Below, piece by piece: positions 24,510-32,780 of a stretch of 64,000 nucleotides of DNA. Numbering within the stretch: the stretch's first letter is position 1; the number at the start of each line of letters is the position of its first letter. The notes below the pieces were generated by a model. It had not been told where the DNA came from, did not search any database, and worked only from the letters and a program-made list of their open reading frames with translations. A program made the position numbers and the translations under genes. Source of the DNA: Tepidibacter hydrothermalis (GTDB lineage: Bacteria > Bacillota > Clostridia > Peptostreptococcales > Peptostreptococcaceae); contig NZ_CP120733.1 in NCBI RefSeq assembly GCF_029542625.1, forward strand, positions 1,984,001 through 2,048,000, written 5' to 3'.

Positions 24510-25945
24510 TAAATTGCTCCATTAGGATTTGGTGTTGATACTACAAATTTTGATTTAATATTTTTTTCTGAATCCATTACATGTATTGAACAACCTGTGC
24601 ATGGGTCAAAAGAGTGAACGATTCTTAATAATTCAATTGGTTGAGTTGGATCTTGTATTGTTACACCGATTAATGCTTGCTCTAATGCTCCCATTTGATT
24701 AAAATCATCTCTTGGTGAAACATTCCAACAAGTAGGAGTCAGTACTTGATAGTTTGATATACTTTGATTATTAAAGTTTAACCAGTGTCCTAATGCTCCT
24801 CTTGGTGCTTCTGTAAGTCCTACGCCAGTTCCTGATGAAGGTAGTGGTAATTGAGTATAAGTACTTGCTGAAGTTGATAATGAATTAAGCCAGTTAAGCA
24901 TTTCTGATGCTATTTTCTTACTTTCAAGTCCTCTAGCCATATGTCTATCCATTACAGAAATACCTCTAGTATATTCTCCATTCATAAACATTCTTGCAAG
25001 AGGTCCAACTTCAAATACTTCTCCATTGTATCTAGGAGATTTTAACCATGAATACGCTCCACTTTTACCATAACTTGGTTCTGTCTTTCCGCTTGATGGA
25101 TGTCTATTTCCAGAATCATTAGTGTACCAAGAATATTTTGCATACTCTTTTATCTTAGATATATCTATAGAGCTATATGAACCATCTTTGTATATTCCAG
25201 ATTTGAATAATGTATTTCCGTTAGTATCTATATCAAATACACCATATGTAAGTAAGTTTCCGCAGCCTTTTCCTATGTTATAGTAATCACTATATTTATC
25301 CGCTAATAAGTTTAAGTCATCTATGTATTCATTATCTATAAATGATTTTATTTCATTCAAGTAAGTTTTGAATTGATTTATATTAGAACTTGTAAGTTTT
25401 TGAGTTACTCCACCTGGAGCTATTGACATAACATGAGGAATTTTTCCTGAGAATATAGCCGTCATTTCATGAGCTTTTCTTCTTATTTCTAGTGCCTTTA
25501 TGTAGTTATTTATTAAAGCAGTATTTTCAGAATCGCTTAGCCTATAATCAACATCATAGCCTGGAGTCCAAGGGCTTTGTTGTGGTCCTTTAGCATAGTC
25601 AAGTAATGTTAAATGATAAAATTGTAAGATATGATCAGATATATAATTCCCACCTAGAATAAGATTTCTCATTAACATTGCATTAAAAGAAGGCTTATAT
25701 CCAAAAGCATCTTCTACTGCTTTTACTGCAGCTATACTATGACTTACAGGGCAAAGTCCGCATATTCTCTGTGTTATATGTATAGCATCTCTTGGGTCTC
25801 TTCCAACTAATATTTTTTCAAACCCTCTAAACATATTTCCTGTACTATGTGCATTTATTACTTTATTGTTGCTATCTACTTCAACTTCAATTTTTAAGTG
25901 TCCTTCAAGTCTAGTTACAGGATCTAACTTTATTTTAGTTGCCAT
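24509..25945 (-). CDS. [NiFe] hydrogenase large subunit
   Basis: The catalytic subunit (478 residues) with the NiFe active site for H2 oxidation or production. N-terminal nickel ligands: QRICGLCPVSHSIAAVKAV (R-x-C-G-x-C-x3-H). C-terminal ligands: DPCTGCSIHV, all cysteines by TGC/TGT codons, so this is not a selenocysteine enzyme. The ~23 residues after the final His are the tail cut by the maturation protease. The N-terminal KIKLDPVTRLEGHLKIEVEV is a group 1-type hallmark. No signal peptide: it is exported bound to the Tat-targeted small subunit. AAAGGAGGGATATCAA precedes ATG. Confidence 0.97.
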   Translation of the reverse strand: MATKIKLDPVTRLEGHLKIEVEVDSNNKVINAHSTGNMFRGFEKILVGRDPRDAIHITQRICGLCPVSHSIAAVKAVEDAFGYKPSFNAMLMRNLILGGNYISDHILQFYHLTLLDYAKGPQQSPWTPGYDVDYRLSDSENTALINNYIKALEIRRKAHEMTAIFSGKIPHVMSIAPGGVTQKLTSSNINQFKTYLNEIKSFIDNEYIDDLNLLADKYSDYYNIGKGCGNLLTYGVFDIDTNGNTLFKSGIYKDGSYSSIDISKIKEYAKYSWYTNDSGNRHPSSGKTEPSYGKSGAYSWLKSPRYNGEVFEVGPLARMFMNGEYTRGISVMDRHMARGLESKKIASEMLNWLNSLSTSASTYTQLPLPSSGTGVGLTEAPRGALGHWLNFNNQSISNYQVLTPTCWNVSPRDDFNQMGALEQALIGVTIQDPTQPIELLRIVHSFDPCTGCSIHVMDSEKNIKSKFVVSTPNPNGAI

Positions 25946-25968
25946 ATTTGATATCCCTCCTTTTCAAT

Positions 25969-26868
25969 TTATTCAAATTTATAAACTGGTTTTTGCCAGA
26001 CATCTTCTGATGCACATGAAATACAAGGCTGCCCTGCGTCAACACACCAATTCACTTTATTATTCCACTTTCTAATTGGACAATTATTATTTGTTCTAGG
26101 TCCTTGACACCCTAAACTTTTATAACATCCAGACTCTCCTAGTTGAGATGATTGACCTCTTCCTCTTCGAGGACATAATCCATGTATCTTTTCTTTATAA
26201 AATGCTTGAGGCCTTCCTTCTTTATCTAACCTAGGCATACCATAAAGTAATAAATCTACTATTGTTTTCGTAAGTGTATACGGATGTGCCGGGCAGCCTG
26301 GAAGATTTATTATTTCATTTTTAGTTAGTCCATTTAAAATTTCTTTGTCTAATCTCTTTATGCCAGTAGGATTTACTCCTGCTTTTGGCACTCCTCCAAA
26401 AGAAGCACATGTTCCAGCGGCAATAACATATTTAGCTTTAGGTCCTAATTCTTTAACTGCATCAAGCATTGTCCATGGCTGATTATTTTTTTCACTTAAA
26501 ACGCAATATGTACCATTATTAGCTGTAGGAACAGCACCCTCAACTACTAATATAAATTTTCCATCGTATTGTGAAACAGTATCATCTATAGCAGATATAG
26601 CTAAATCACCTGCTGCAGTCATTAAATTATGATGATACTTCATACTTATTTTGTTAATTAACAAATCGTCTATTGTAGTTTCTTGTATTGTATTCAGTAA
26701 TGATATAGAGCATCCTGAACAGCCTGATCCTTGAAGCCAAACAACTGGTGGTGCTGATTCTGCAGCAAATACTACATCTTCTAATTTTTCTAACTCTATC
26801 TTAGTTAGTCCTATTGCTGCAGCTGATGCTGTACACCACTTTAAGAAGTCTCTTCTTGATATTCTCAT
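25969..26868 (-). CDS. [NiFe] hydrogenase small subunit with Tat signal
   Basis: The electron-relay subunit (299 residues). The N-terminal RISRRDFLKWCTASAAAIG is a twin-arginine signal, so the dimer acts outside the membrane. Fe-S ligands: WLQGSGCSGCSISLLN (proximal cluster), GTCASFGG, LPGCPAHP, then a C-terminal Cys/His set (IHGLCPRR, SGCYKSLGCQGP, NNNCPIRKW, PCISCASEDVW) for the medial and distal clusters. There is no C-terminal membrane helix. I use ATG 26,868, where AAAGGAGATGTGAA and the Tat signal fit; the frame opens 12 codons earlier. The operon lacks a cytochrome b partner. Confidence 0.96.
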   Translation of the reverse strand: MRISRRDFLKWCTASAAAIGLTKIELEKLEDVVFAAESAPPVVWLQGSGCSGCSISLLNTIQETTIDDLLINKISMKYHHNLMTAAGDLAISAIDDTVSQYDGKFILVVEGAVPTANNGTYCVLSEKNNQPWTMLDAVKELGPKAKYVIAAGTCASFGGVPKAGVNPTGIKRLDKEILNGLTKNEIINLPGCPAHPYTLTKTIVDLLLYGMPRLDKEGRPQAFYKEKIHGLCPRRGRGQSSQLGESGCYKSLGCQGPRTNNNCPIRKWNNKVNWCVDAGQPCISCASEDVWQKPVYKFE

Positions 26869-26934
26869 TTCACATCTCCTTTCAATATTAAATATCATTC
26901 TCAATGTCTTTGTCGTTTTTTGACTTTATTTGTC

Positions 26935-26983
26935 GAATAATATTTTATATTAATAGATATTGATAGTCAATATCTATTAATAT
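26935..26983 (-). promoter_or_regulatory. Hydrogenase operon promoter with overlapping palindromic operator
   Basis: On the minus strand TTGACT (26,965-26,970) and TAAAAT (26,942-26,947) with a 17-bp spacer form a sigma-A promoter. A perfect dyad with 17-bp arms (26,947-26,963 and 26,967-26,983, spacer TAG) covers the -35 box and the spacer. Its half-site contains AATAGATATTGA. This is a strong candidate operator for a repressor of the operon. The next 67 bases to the start codon contain two CGACAAA repeats. Confidence 0.75.
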
Positions 26984-27160
26984 CTTTTATCTTCTTCATA
27001 TATAAATACGAATAATCTAAAATATTTAAGTACTTTATTCATATATAATAGCTCTTTCTATCAATTTAAATTTAAATATTTTCGATTGTAAATAATTCCC
27101 TGTAATTAATATTTTTATAAAGTTAATACTATTTTTGAATCAATTTTAGGAGGTGTAATT

Positions 27161-27322
27161 ATGCATCAAGGAAATACTCATATAGGTTGTGATGTAACAG
27201 AATGTAAACATCATGCTCAATCTAATAATAACTGTACTCTTAATCATATCGAAGTTAAAAAGCATAAACCAAATGCTACATGTCCAGAGTGTACAGATTG
27301 TGCAAGTTTTGAAATGAAATAA
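27161..27322 (+). CDS. DUF1540 Cys/His-rich small protein
   Basis: A 53-residue protein preceded by AGGAGGTGTAATT. It has the DUF1540 pattern: IGCDVTECKHHA, then NNNCTLNHIEV and a C-terminal C-x2-C-x2-CASFEM, seven or so metal-ligand candidates in all. Such proteins are widespread in clostridia and are probably small metal-binding proteins, often spore or stress related. It is alone on its transcript, opposite the hydrogenase operon. Confidence 0.9.
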   Translation: MHQGNTHIGCDVTECKHHAQSNNNCTLNHIEVKKHKPNATCPECTDCASFEMK

Positions 27323-27330
27323 CAAATTTC

Positions 27331-27382
27331 ATAAAAATAAGGAATGTCTAGAATTATAATTCTAGACATTCCTTATTTTTAT
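27331..27382. terminator. Perfect 52-bp palindrome, bidirectional terminator
   Basis: Every base of 27,331-27,356 pairs with 27,357-27,382; the core is GGAATGTCTAGAATTA and its complement, with an A-run on the left and a T-run on the right. It serves the convergent DUF1540 gene and the phosphodiester glycosidase gene. Confidence 0.9.
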
Positions 27383-27457
27383 ATACAATAGTGCATCTTT
27401 TTTGATTAAATACCATACTATTTTTTATTAATTTTTTTAGTTTTAAACTTTATTTTC

Positions 27458-28543
27458 CTACTGATTCACAATTTCCTCAGTAAACACAAGTGCATTATTT
27501 ATATTTCTTCCAGGTGCAGTTATATACTTTCCTTGATAATAAAGACTAGACGAAGCTCCCCCATCCATGCACATAGCTCCCTTAAGATTCATTTCTTTAC
27601 ATATTTGAGCAAGTTCCTTTAAGTTTGCATTTGAAACTGTTCCCATTACCAATTTATTTTCATAAGTATATCCAATAAAGCTTCTTTGAGCACGAGATGT
27701 ATTTATCTTACTTTCCCAAAATCCCTCTTGTGCTCCATTTGCAGTTATTTTACCATCTATTATAAGACTTGGTCCAGCTCCTATAGCACATGTAACATCA
27801 TCCCACTGTACATTACCTTCTATAGTTTGATCTATATTCTTAGATTCAAAATTACATTTATAAGATACTATATCTCCAACTTTAAATCTATCTGCTAAAT
27901 ATGCTACCTCTTCATTAAATACTATTATAAGTCCATTTTTAGATGCCCATAAGTTATCTTTATTCTCTACTATATACTTAACGACTCCATTTTCCACCAT
28001 TATAGCTTTTCCTGTTTTTGCAGAAATTGCTTCTCCATACTCTTCAGTATATACAACTATTGCATCTTTTTCAGTTCTTGGATGATTAAGCCCCCAAGCA
28101 TAAAATTGTTTCTCATCATTTATGTATCCATCTATAGTGATATTAAGATTATCTATAATCATCTTGTTATCAGCTGTAAATCCCATAACCGAACCGTAAT
28201 TGCCTACATGAACCACTTTACCATCTTCTATAAGTGTTCCATACGGAAGATTTGATCCATCATATGCACTAAAATACGTTCCATTTATTCCACCTATAAC
28301 TCTATTAGAATCAGTTTTCTTGCTATCTGTCATATGCTTTAAAGAATCAGCCGAAGCTATCTTTTCATGAGCTCTTGCCACCTTAGGTTTTATAGTTTGA
28401 TTATTCATATCGATAAGTACAATCTTGGCAGTTTTATTTACACTTTTAAAATGTTGATTATAACTTACATATGGTGAAAATGCACATACTTGCATTACTG
28501 AAATACATACTATCATGAATGTTATTAAAAATATTTTCTTCAT
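27458..28543 (-). CDS. Exported phosphodiester glycosidase (NAGPA domain)
   Basis: A 361-residue secreted protein with a signal peptide (KKIFLITFMIVCISVMQVCA). The NAGPA-type domain has GGINGTYF, GSVMGFTADNK, CAIGAGPSLIIDGKI, RAQRSFIGY and the C-terminal AMCMDGGASSSLYY followed by GRNINNALVF. Family members hydrolyse N-acetylglucosamine-phosphodiester or related cell-envelope polymers. It is a single gene. The true substrate, perhaps a wall glycopolymer, is inferred. Confidence 0.9.
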   Translation of the reverse strand: MKKIFLITFMIVCISVMQVCAFSPYVSYNQHFKSVNKTAKIVLIDMNNQTIKPKVARAHEKIASADSLKHMTDSKKTDSNRVIGGINGTYFSAYDGSNLPYGTLIEDGKVVHVGNYGSVMGFTADNKMIIDNLNITIDGYINDEKQFYAWGLNHPRTEKDAIVVYTEEYGEAISAKTGKAIMVENGVVKYIVENKDNLWASKNGLIIVFNEEVAYLADRFKVGDIVSYKCNFESKNIDQTIEGNVQWDDVTCAIGAGPSLIIDGKITANGAQEGFWESKINTSRAQRSFIGYTYENKLVMGTVSNANLKELAQICKEMNLKGAMCMDGGASSSLYYQGKYITAPGRNINNALVFTEEIVNQ

Positions 28544-28885
28544 TTTCCCTCTCCCGTCATCGATTTTTTGGTCACATTTGTCTAATATATTATTTTTCTA
28601 TACATTTTCTCTAGAGTACAGATATACTTAAAAATGCCGTTCATTTAAATGTTAGCTACTTTTTTGTTAATATTTTTCCATAAAACTTAGATTATGGCGT
28701 TTAAATACCCGTTAAGAAAGTTCGTTGTTTGACCGCAAGGGAGTTTAGAACTTTTAGGATATTCAATAAGATGTAATGCTTAGTTTTATTAAATATATTT
28801 AATACATGAGCGGTATTTTGATGCCATTTATTTTGGGATTAAACAGCAGTTCACTTAACCACTATCTTTGAATAATTAAAATAAG
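28544..28885. other. Intergenic region with one structured, GC-richer patch
   Basis: No gene seen. Most is AT-rich. A patch at about 28,710-28,770 stands out: GTTAAGAAAGTTCGTTGTTT, then GACCGCAAGGGAGTTTAGAA, with AAAGTTC and GAACTTT able to pair. It may be a repeat or RNA element; nothing in the window matches it. Confidence 0.4.
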
Positions 28886-30568
28886 CTATTTAGATTCCTT
28901 TATATCCTCCATAACCATCTGAGGAGTAATTTTCCCATTATATTCATTAATTTCAGGACTAAATACCACATCTACAGTATTTTGATTACTCAATCTATCA
29001 TACTTTTCAGCAAGCGAAAATCCAATTCCACTTAAGAAAGTATTGTCTTTTTTTCCACTAAACTTTAGATGTACATTGTTGTTTCCACACCCCTTAGTCC
29101 AGCTAGGATTAACCTGTATATCTTTAATCATAAATAAAGGCTTTGGATTCGCCATACCATAAGGCTCCAGCTTTGATATCTCATTTATAAGGTTTACACT
29201 TAATTGATCTGCATCAAGTTCTGCCATGATATTGACTTTAGGAATAAATATATTTGGGTCATTAGATTTTATCTCTTTAGCTCTTTTATCAAGTTTCTCT
29301 CTTAACTCATCCAATTTATCCTCTTCTAGTGAGAATCCGCATGCCATTTCATGGCCTCCAAATCCCAAGAATAAATCTGATACATTGACTAGTTCGTCGT
29401 ATATATTAATCCCCTTTATACTTCTTCCACTTCCCTTAATATATCCTTCTTCAGTTTTTGTAACAACTAAAGTTGGCTTATAAAATAAGTCCTTTATTCT
29501 ACCTGCAACAATTCCTATAACTCCTTCTGATACACCATCAGCTCTTACAACTAAAAAATCGTGATTCATATAATTAGTTTCTACTAATAACCTAGCGAGT
29601 TCTTCACCTTTTTCCTGAATAGCTTGTCTTTCACTATTTAGATTATGAAGTATAGCTGCTACTTTTGTAGCTTCTTCCTCATTTTTTTCTAAAAGAAGTT
29701 TTACTCCAAGCTTTGCATCTTCTATTCTTCCTGCAGCATTAAAACACGGTCCTAATACATACCCTATTCTTCCCGCACTTATCTCTTTCTCATCAAGTCC
29801 AACTTCTTTTCTCAAAGTAGCTATACCTAATCTTTTATTTGAATTTATTCTTTTTAACCCATATTTAACTAATGTTCGATTTTCATCTATTAAAGGAACA
29901 AGGTCTGCTATTGTTCCAAGAGCTACAAGATCAAGTGGAGCCGATAATGTATTCCTAGGAAGATCTAATTCTCTTTGAAGAGCTTGAGCTAATTTAAAAG
30001 CAACCCCGCATCCACAAAGTTCTTTAAATGGATACTCATCATCCTCTTGCTTTGCATTTATTATTATACACTCTGGAAGTTTTTCAGGGGGATTATGGTG
30101 GTCTGTAACTATAATATCAAGACCTATTTCTTTAGCATAGCTTACTTCTTCAAATGAACTAATACCGTTGTCCACAGTTATTATTAAGTCAGCATCCATA
30201 TCTTCTTTGATACTTTTTATAGCATCCTTATTAAGTCCATAACCTTCTGAGAATCTGTTCGGTATATAATAGTCTATATTGTCTGTTATATTTGAAAAAA
30301 ATTCTACCAATAATGCAGATGATGTAACTCCATCAACATCATAGTCTCCAAATATGACTATTTTATTGTCATTATGTATATGATATTTTATTTTATCTAC
30401 TGCTTCTTTCATGTTTTTCATAAGAAATGGATCATATGTTTTTTTCGGTTTATCGCTCAAAAATTCTTCTATCTCTTGTTCATCTGTTATGCCTTTGTAG
30501 TGAAGGATACTTTCAACTACTGATAACCCTTGTATTTTTTCTCCTTTTACATCCCAAATCTTGTTCAT
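28886..30568 (-). CDS. recJ: Single-stranded-DNA exonuclease RecJ
   Basis: A DHH-family 5'-3' exonuclease (560 residues) for recombination and repair. Catalytic motifs: VIFGDYDVDGVTSSALL, IITVDNGISS, IIVTDHHNPPE, LGTIADLVPL, GPCFNAAGRIEDA, then the DHHA1 domain with GSGRSIKG and GGHEMACGF, and an OB-fold tail. ATG after TAAGGAGGAAGCA. It lies after two small genes of the same strand (DUF2164 and DUF1653). Confidence 0.95.
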   Translation of the reverse strand: MNKIWDVKGEKIQGLSVVESILHYKGITDEQEIEEFLSDKPKKTYDPFLMKNMKEAVDKIKYHIHNDNKIVIFGDYDVDGVTSSALLVEFFSNITDNIDYYIPNRFSEGYGLNKDAIKSIKEDMDADLIITVDNGISSFEEVSYAKEIGLDIIVTDHHNPPEKLPECIIINAKQEDDEYPFKELCGCGVAFKLAQALQRELDLPRNTLSAPLDLVALGTIADLVPLIDENRTLVKYGLKRINSNKRLGIATLRKEVGLDEKEISAGRIGYVLGPCFNAAGRIEDAKLGVKLLLEKNEEEATKVAAILHNLNSERQAIQEKGEELARLLVETNYMNHDFLVVRADGVSEGVIGIVAGRIKDLFYKPTLVVTKTEEGYIKGSGRSIKGINIYDELVNVSDLFLGFGGHEMACGFSLEEDKLDELREKLDKRAKEIKSNDPNIFIPKVNIMAELDADQLSVNLINEISKLEPYGMANPKPLFMIKDIQVNPSWTKGCGNNNVHLKFSGKKDNTFLSGIGFSLAEKYDRLSNQNTVDVVFSPEINEYNGKITPQMVMEDIKESK

Positions 30569-30587
30569 TGCTTCCTCCTTAGTTGCT

Positions 30588-30821
30588 CTAATCTTCTATA
30601 AGTTCAAATCTATATTTTTGATTCATAGGGTTTACTTTTCCTTCAGGTACCTCTTCAAGGAACATATCAAATGGCCTTACAAAAAGTCCATAATCTCCAT
30701 ATAAAGCCTTATATAATACCATATCCTCTTGTGTTTCAGAATGCTTTACTGTATCTATTACTAGATATAATTTATTCTTAAAATGTCTGTACATTCTTCC
30801 TTTTTTTAATTCTCTTTTCAC
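30588..30821 (-). CDS. DUF1653 protein
   Basis: A 77-residue protein with the DUF1653 pattern: GRMYRHFKNKLYLVIDTVKH, MVLYKALYGDYGLFVRPFDM, FLEEVP. This small beta-rich family is common and its biochemical role is not known. Start is GTG after CAAGGAGTGATTAAAA. It lies 19 bases before recJ. Confidence 0.9.
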   Translation of the reverse strand: MKRELKKGRMYRHFKNKLYLVIDTVKHSETQEDMVLYKALYGDYGLFVRPFDMFLEEVPEGKVNPMNQKYRFELIED

Positions 30822-30845
30822 TTTTAATCACTCCTTGATATACAA

Positions 30846-31073
30846 TTAGTATTTTTGAATTTCAAATAGTTCTTCTACTCTATCGCTCATATACTTATGA
30901 GAATCACTCACTCCTTGATTATAGAACTCTGCAGCAAGATCTTTAATAAAAAAATCTAAAATCATAGATGATGCTAAATCTCCTAAATCTTCATCTCTTT
31001 CATCTTGAAAATATTTTTTTATTGAAGAAATCATCTTTGCTTTTTTCTCTTTGCTTAAATTTATTTTATCCAT
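30846..31073 (-). CDS. DUF2164 protein
   Basis: A 75-residue protein with the DUF2164 pattern: NLSKEKKAKMISSIKKYFQD, DLASSMILDFFIKDLAAEFY, NQGVSDSHKYM. Family function is unknown. ATG after AAGGAGATATT. First gene of a small operon DUF2164-DUF1653-recJ, with a promoter whose -10 box lies in a hairpin loop upstream. Confidence 0.88.
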   Translation of the reverse strand: MDKINLSKEKKAKMISSIKKYFQDERDEDLGDLASSMILDFFIKDLAAEFYNQGVSDSHKYMSDRVEELFEIQKY

Positions 31074-31100
31074 AATATCTCCTTCATTTTTAATATTAAA

Positions 31101-31160
31101 AAAACCTCTTAATACAAGTATATTATATCACCTACATTCAACTTTGTATAAAGAGGTTTT
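31101..31160 (-). terminator. Leftward terminator hairpin with a promoter -10 in its loop
   Basis: AAAACCTCTT (31,101-31,110) pairs with AAGAGGTTTT (31,151-31,160), extended by ATACAAGT with ACTTTGTAT; a T-run follows on the minus strand. The loop contains an extended -10, TGATATAAT (minus strand, 31,122-31,130), suited to the DUF2164 operon. Confidence 0.7.
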
Positions 31161-31281
31161 ATTAAATTCAAACAATTATTGGTAAAATTAACGTCATCAT
31201 GATTAAAATCTAACTCATCATGATTGTTTTAAATTTAACTATTTTTTTTATCCAAAACCATATCCAACAACCAAATTCTGT

Positions 31282-31370
31282 GTTATAATTCAATTGAATT
31301 ATTTTTATTAGATCTTTTTAGATCTCTTAAATTCCTCTATTAAGCTGCAACTTAATGGAGGTTTTTTTAT
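31282..31370 (+). ncRNA. Candidate small RNA with promoter and intrinsic terminator
   Basis: An extended -10 TGTTATAAT (31,281-31,289) is followed 45 bases later by a strong terminator: CCTCTATTAAG (31,334-31,344), CTTAATGGAGG (31,351-31,361), then T7. Between them lies an AGATCT-TTTT-AGATCT hairpin (31,310-31,325). The RNA would be ~75 nt and has no open frame with a ribosome site. The nearest gene downstream is on the other strand, so this is not a leader. Confidence 0.45.
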
Positions 31371-31383
31371 TTTTATAGATTCT

Positions 31384-32022
31384 TTATTTATACATACCTA
31401 AATCAAGAGGTAATTTACCTTTATTTTTTATAAAAGTTATTGCAATATCTACAACAACTGCTAAATCTTCTGCATTAAAATAGTATTCTATGTTACTATC
31501 AAACAATACATTAGCAGACGGATTAAATTCTTCATCAGCTTCCCATATTATAAATGTAAAAAATACATTTTTTAAGAATTCAAATCTATACGCTAAATCA
31601 CCCGTATTAGTTTTTTCACATTCTATATTTTCAAAATCCTTTTCAAATTGATTTAAGTTATTTCCATATATATTAGCCAGTCTTAATATTGTTCTATTGT
31701 AAAAGTTTTTATAGTATACATGTCCTCCATTAATATCCTTGAATGTTATATCTTTATGTGTTTGAGATATACCTTGTCCATTTACAAGATATCTTAGTAC
31801 CATTATTTTTACAATATACGAGTTTACTTTTTCACCATTTTCATTGTATATATCAGCACTTGGATATTTAACCTTATAATTTTTATTTATAATCTTTAAT
31901 GTAAATTCACTATTATCTTTATCGTACTCATTTCCAGTAAACTTAGACATCTTATTTGGATCTGTTTTTTGAAATATATCCCTTATATACTCATATGGTA
32001 CTCTTCCTTGTCTATCATCCAT
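31384..32022 (-). CDS. DUF3786 protein
   Basis: A 212-residue protein with DUF3786 features: SKFTGNEYDKDNSEFTLKII, ILRLANIYG, VYYKNFYNRTI, FIIWEADEEFNPSANVLFDS, NAEDLAVVVDIAITF. The family occurs in anaerobes, often near Fe-S or corrinoid genes, without known function. ATG after AAAAGGAGATTATAGAATT. It is a single gene here, followed by the small-RNA candidate on the opposite strand. Confidence 0.82.
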   Translation of the reverse strand: MDDRQGRVPYEYIRDIFQKTDPNKMSKFTGNEYDKDNSEFTLKIINKNYKVKYPSADIYNENGEKVNSYIVKIMVLRYLVNGQGISQTHKDITFKDINGGHVYYKNFYNRTILRLANIYGNNLNQFEKDFENIECEKTNTGDLAYRFEFLKNVFFTFIIWEADEEFNPSANVLFDSNIEYYFNAEDLAVVVDIAITFIKNKGKLPLDLGMYK

Positions 32023-32106
32023 AATTCTATAATCTCCTTTTAATATATATTTGTAAACAATAATGTTTTAATTAATTTTACCATATTATGTATATAAGGG
32101 TGTGTA

Positions 32107-32766
32107 TTATTCCATAGTTTTTATTTCATCAGAAATAATCAAATCTGCATCAGTCTTTTTGATAACTTCTTCAAGTGTTACTTCAGGTGCTATTTCTTTA
32201 AGTAAAAGACCATCTTTTGTAACCTCTATAACTGCAAGCTCTGTTATTATCAAATCAACTACTCCCTTTGCTGATAGTGGCAATTTACATTTTTTTAATA
32301 TTTTAGATTCTCCGTCCTTTGTTGTATGAACAGTAGTAGCTATAACTTTCTTTGCTCCTACTAAAAGGTCCATTGCGCCTCCCATTCCAGGACTATATCT
32401 ACCATCTTTATTTTCAAGTGCCCAATTGGCTATATTTCCATGCTGGTCCACTTCTAAGGCTCCCAATATAGTTATATCTACATGTCCTCCTCTAATTATT
32501 GCAAATGATGTATCTAAATTAAACAAAGAACAACCAACCAATTCAGTCATCGGCATTCCTGCTGCATTGCAAAATGTGCAATCTTCTTCTCCAAGTTTTG
32601 CAACTCCTCCAAAATTCAGTATTCCATTTTCAGATTGCAAAGTTACATTTACTTTTTCTGGTATGTAATTACTCGATAAAACAGGTATTCCAAATCCCAA
32701 GTTTACGACCATTCCGTCTTTAAACTCTTTGGCAGCTCTCATAGCTATTCTTTTTTTTGGATTCAC
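32107..32766 (-). CDS. CoA-transferase subunit B (AtoA/CtfB-like)
   Basis: The catalytic subunit of a heterodimeric class I CoA-transferase (219 residues). LQSENGILNFGG contains the catalytic Glu of the S-E-N-G motif; NLGFGIPVLSSNYI, GGHVDITILGALEVDQHGNI and PGMGGAMDLLVGAKKVI are family blocks. It moves CoA between acetate/butyrate and acyl-CoA or acetoacetyl-CoA; the exact acid cannot be told. Start GTG after AAGGGGAGGGATAGTT. The A subunit gene lies 14 bases upstream. Confidence 0.93.
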   Translation of the reverse strand: MNPKKRIAMRAAKEFKDGMVVNLGFGIPVLSSNYIPEKVNVTLQSENGILNFGGVAKLGEEDCTFCNAAGMPMTELVGCSLFNLDTSFAIIRGGHVDITILGALEVDQHGNIANWALENKDGRYSPGMGGAMDLLVGAKKVIATTVHTTKDGESKILKKCKLPLSAKGVVDLIITELAVIEVTKDGLLLKEIAPEVTLEEVIKKTDADLIISDEIKTME

Positions 32767-32780
32767 AACTATCCCTCCCC

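Noticed and set aside
24509-25945. [NiFeSe] hydrogenase
   Set aside because: All four active-site positions are Cys codons (the DPCTGC motif is TGC and TGT); there is no in-frame TGA.
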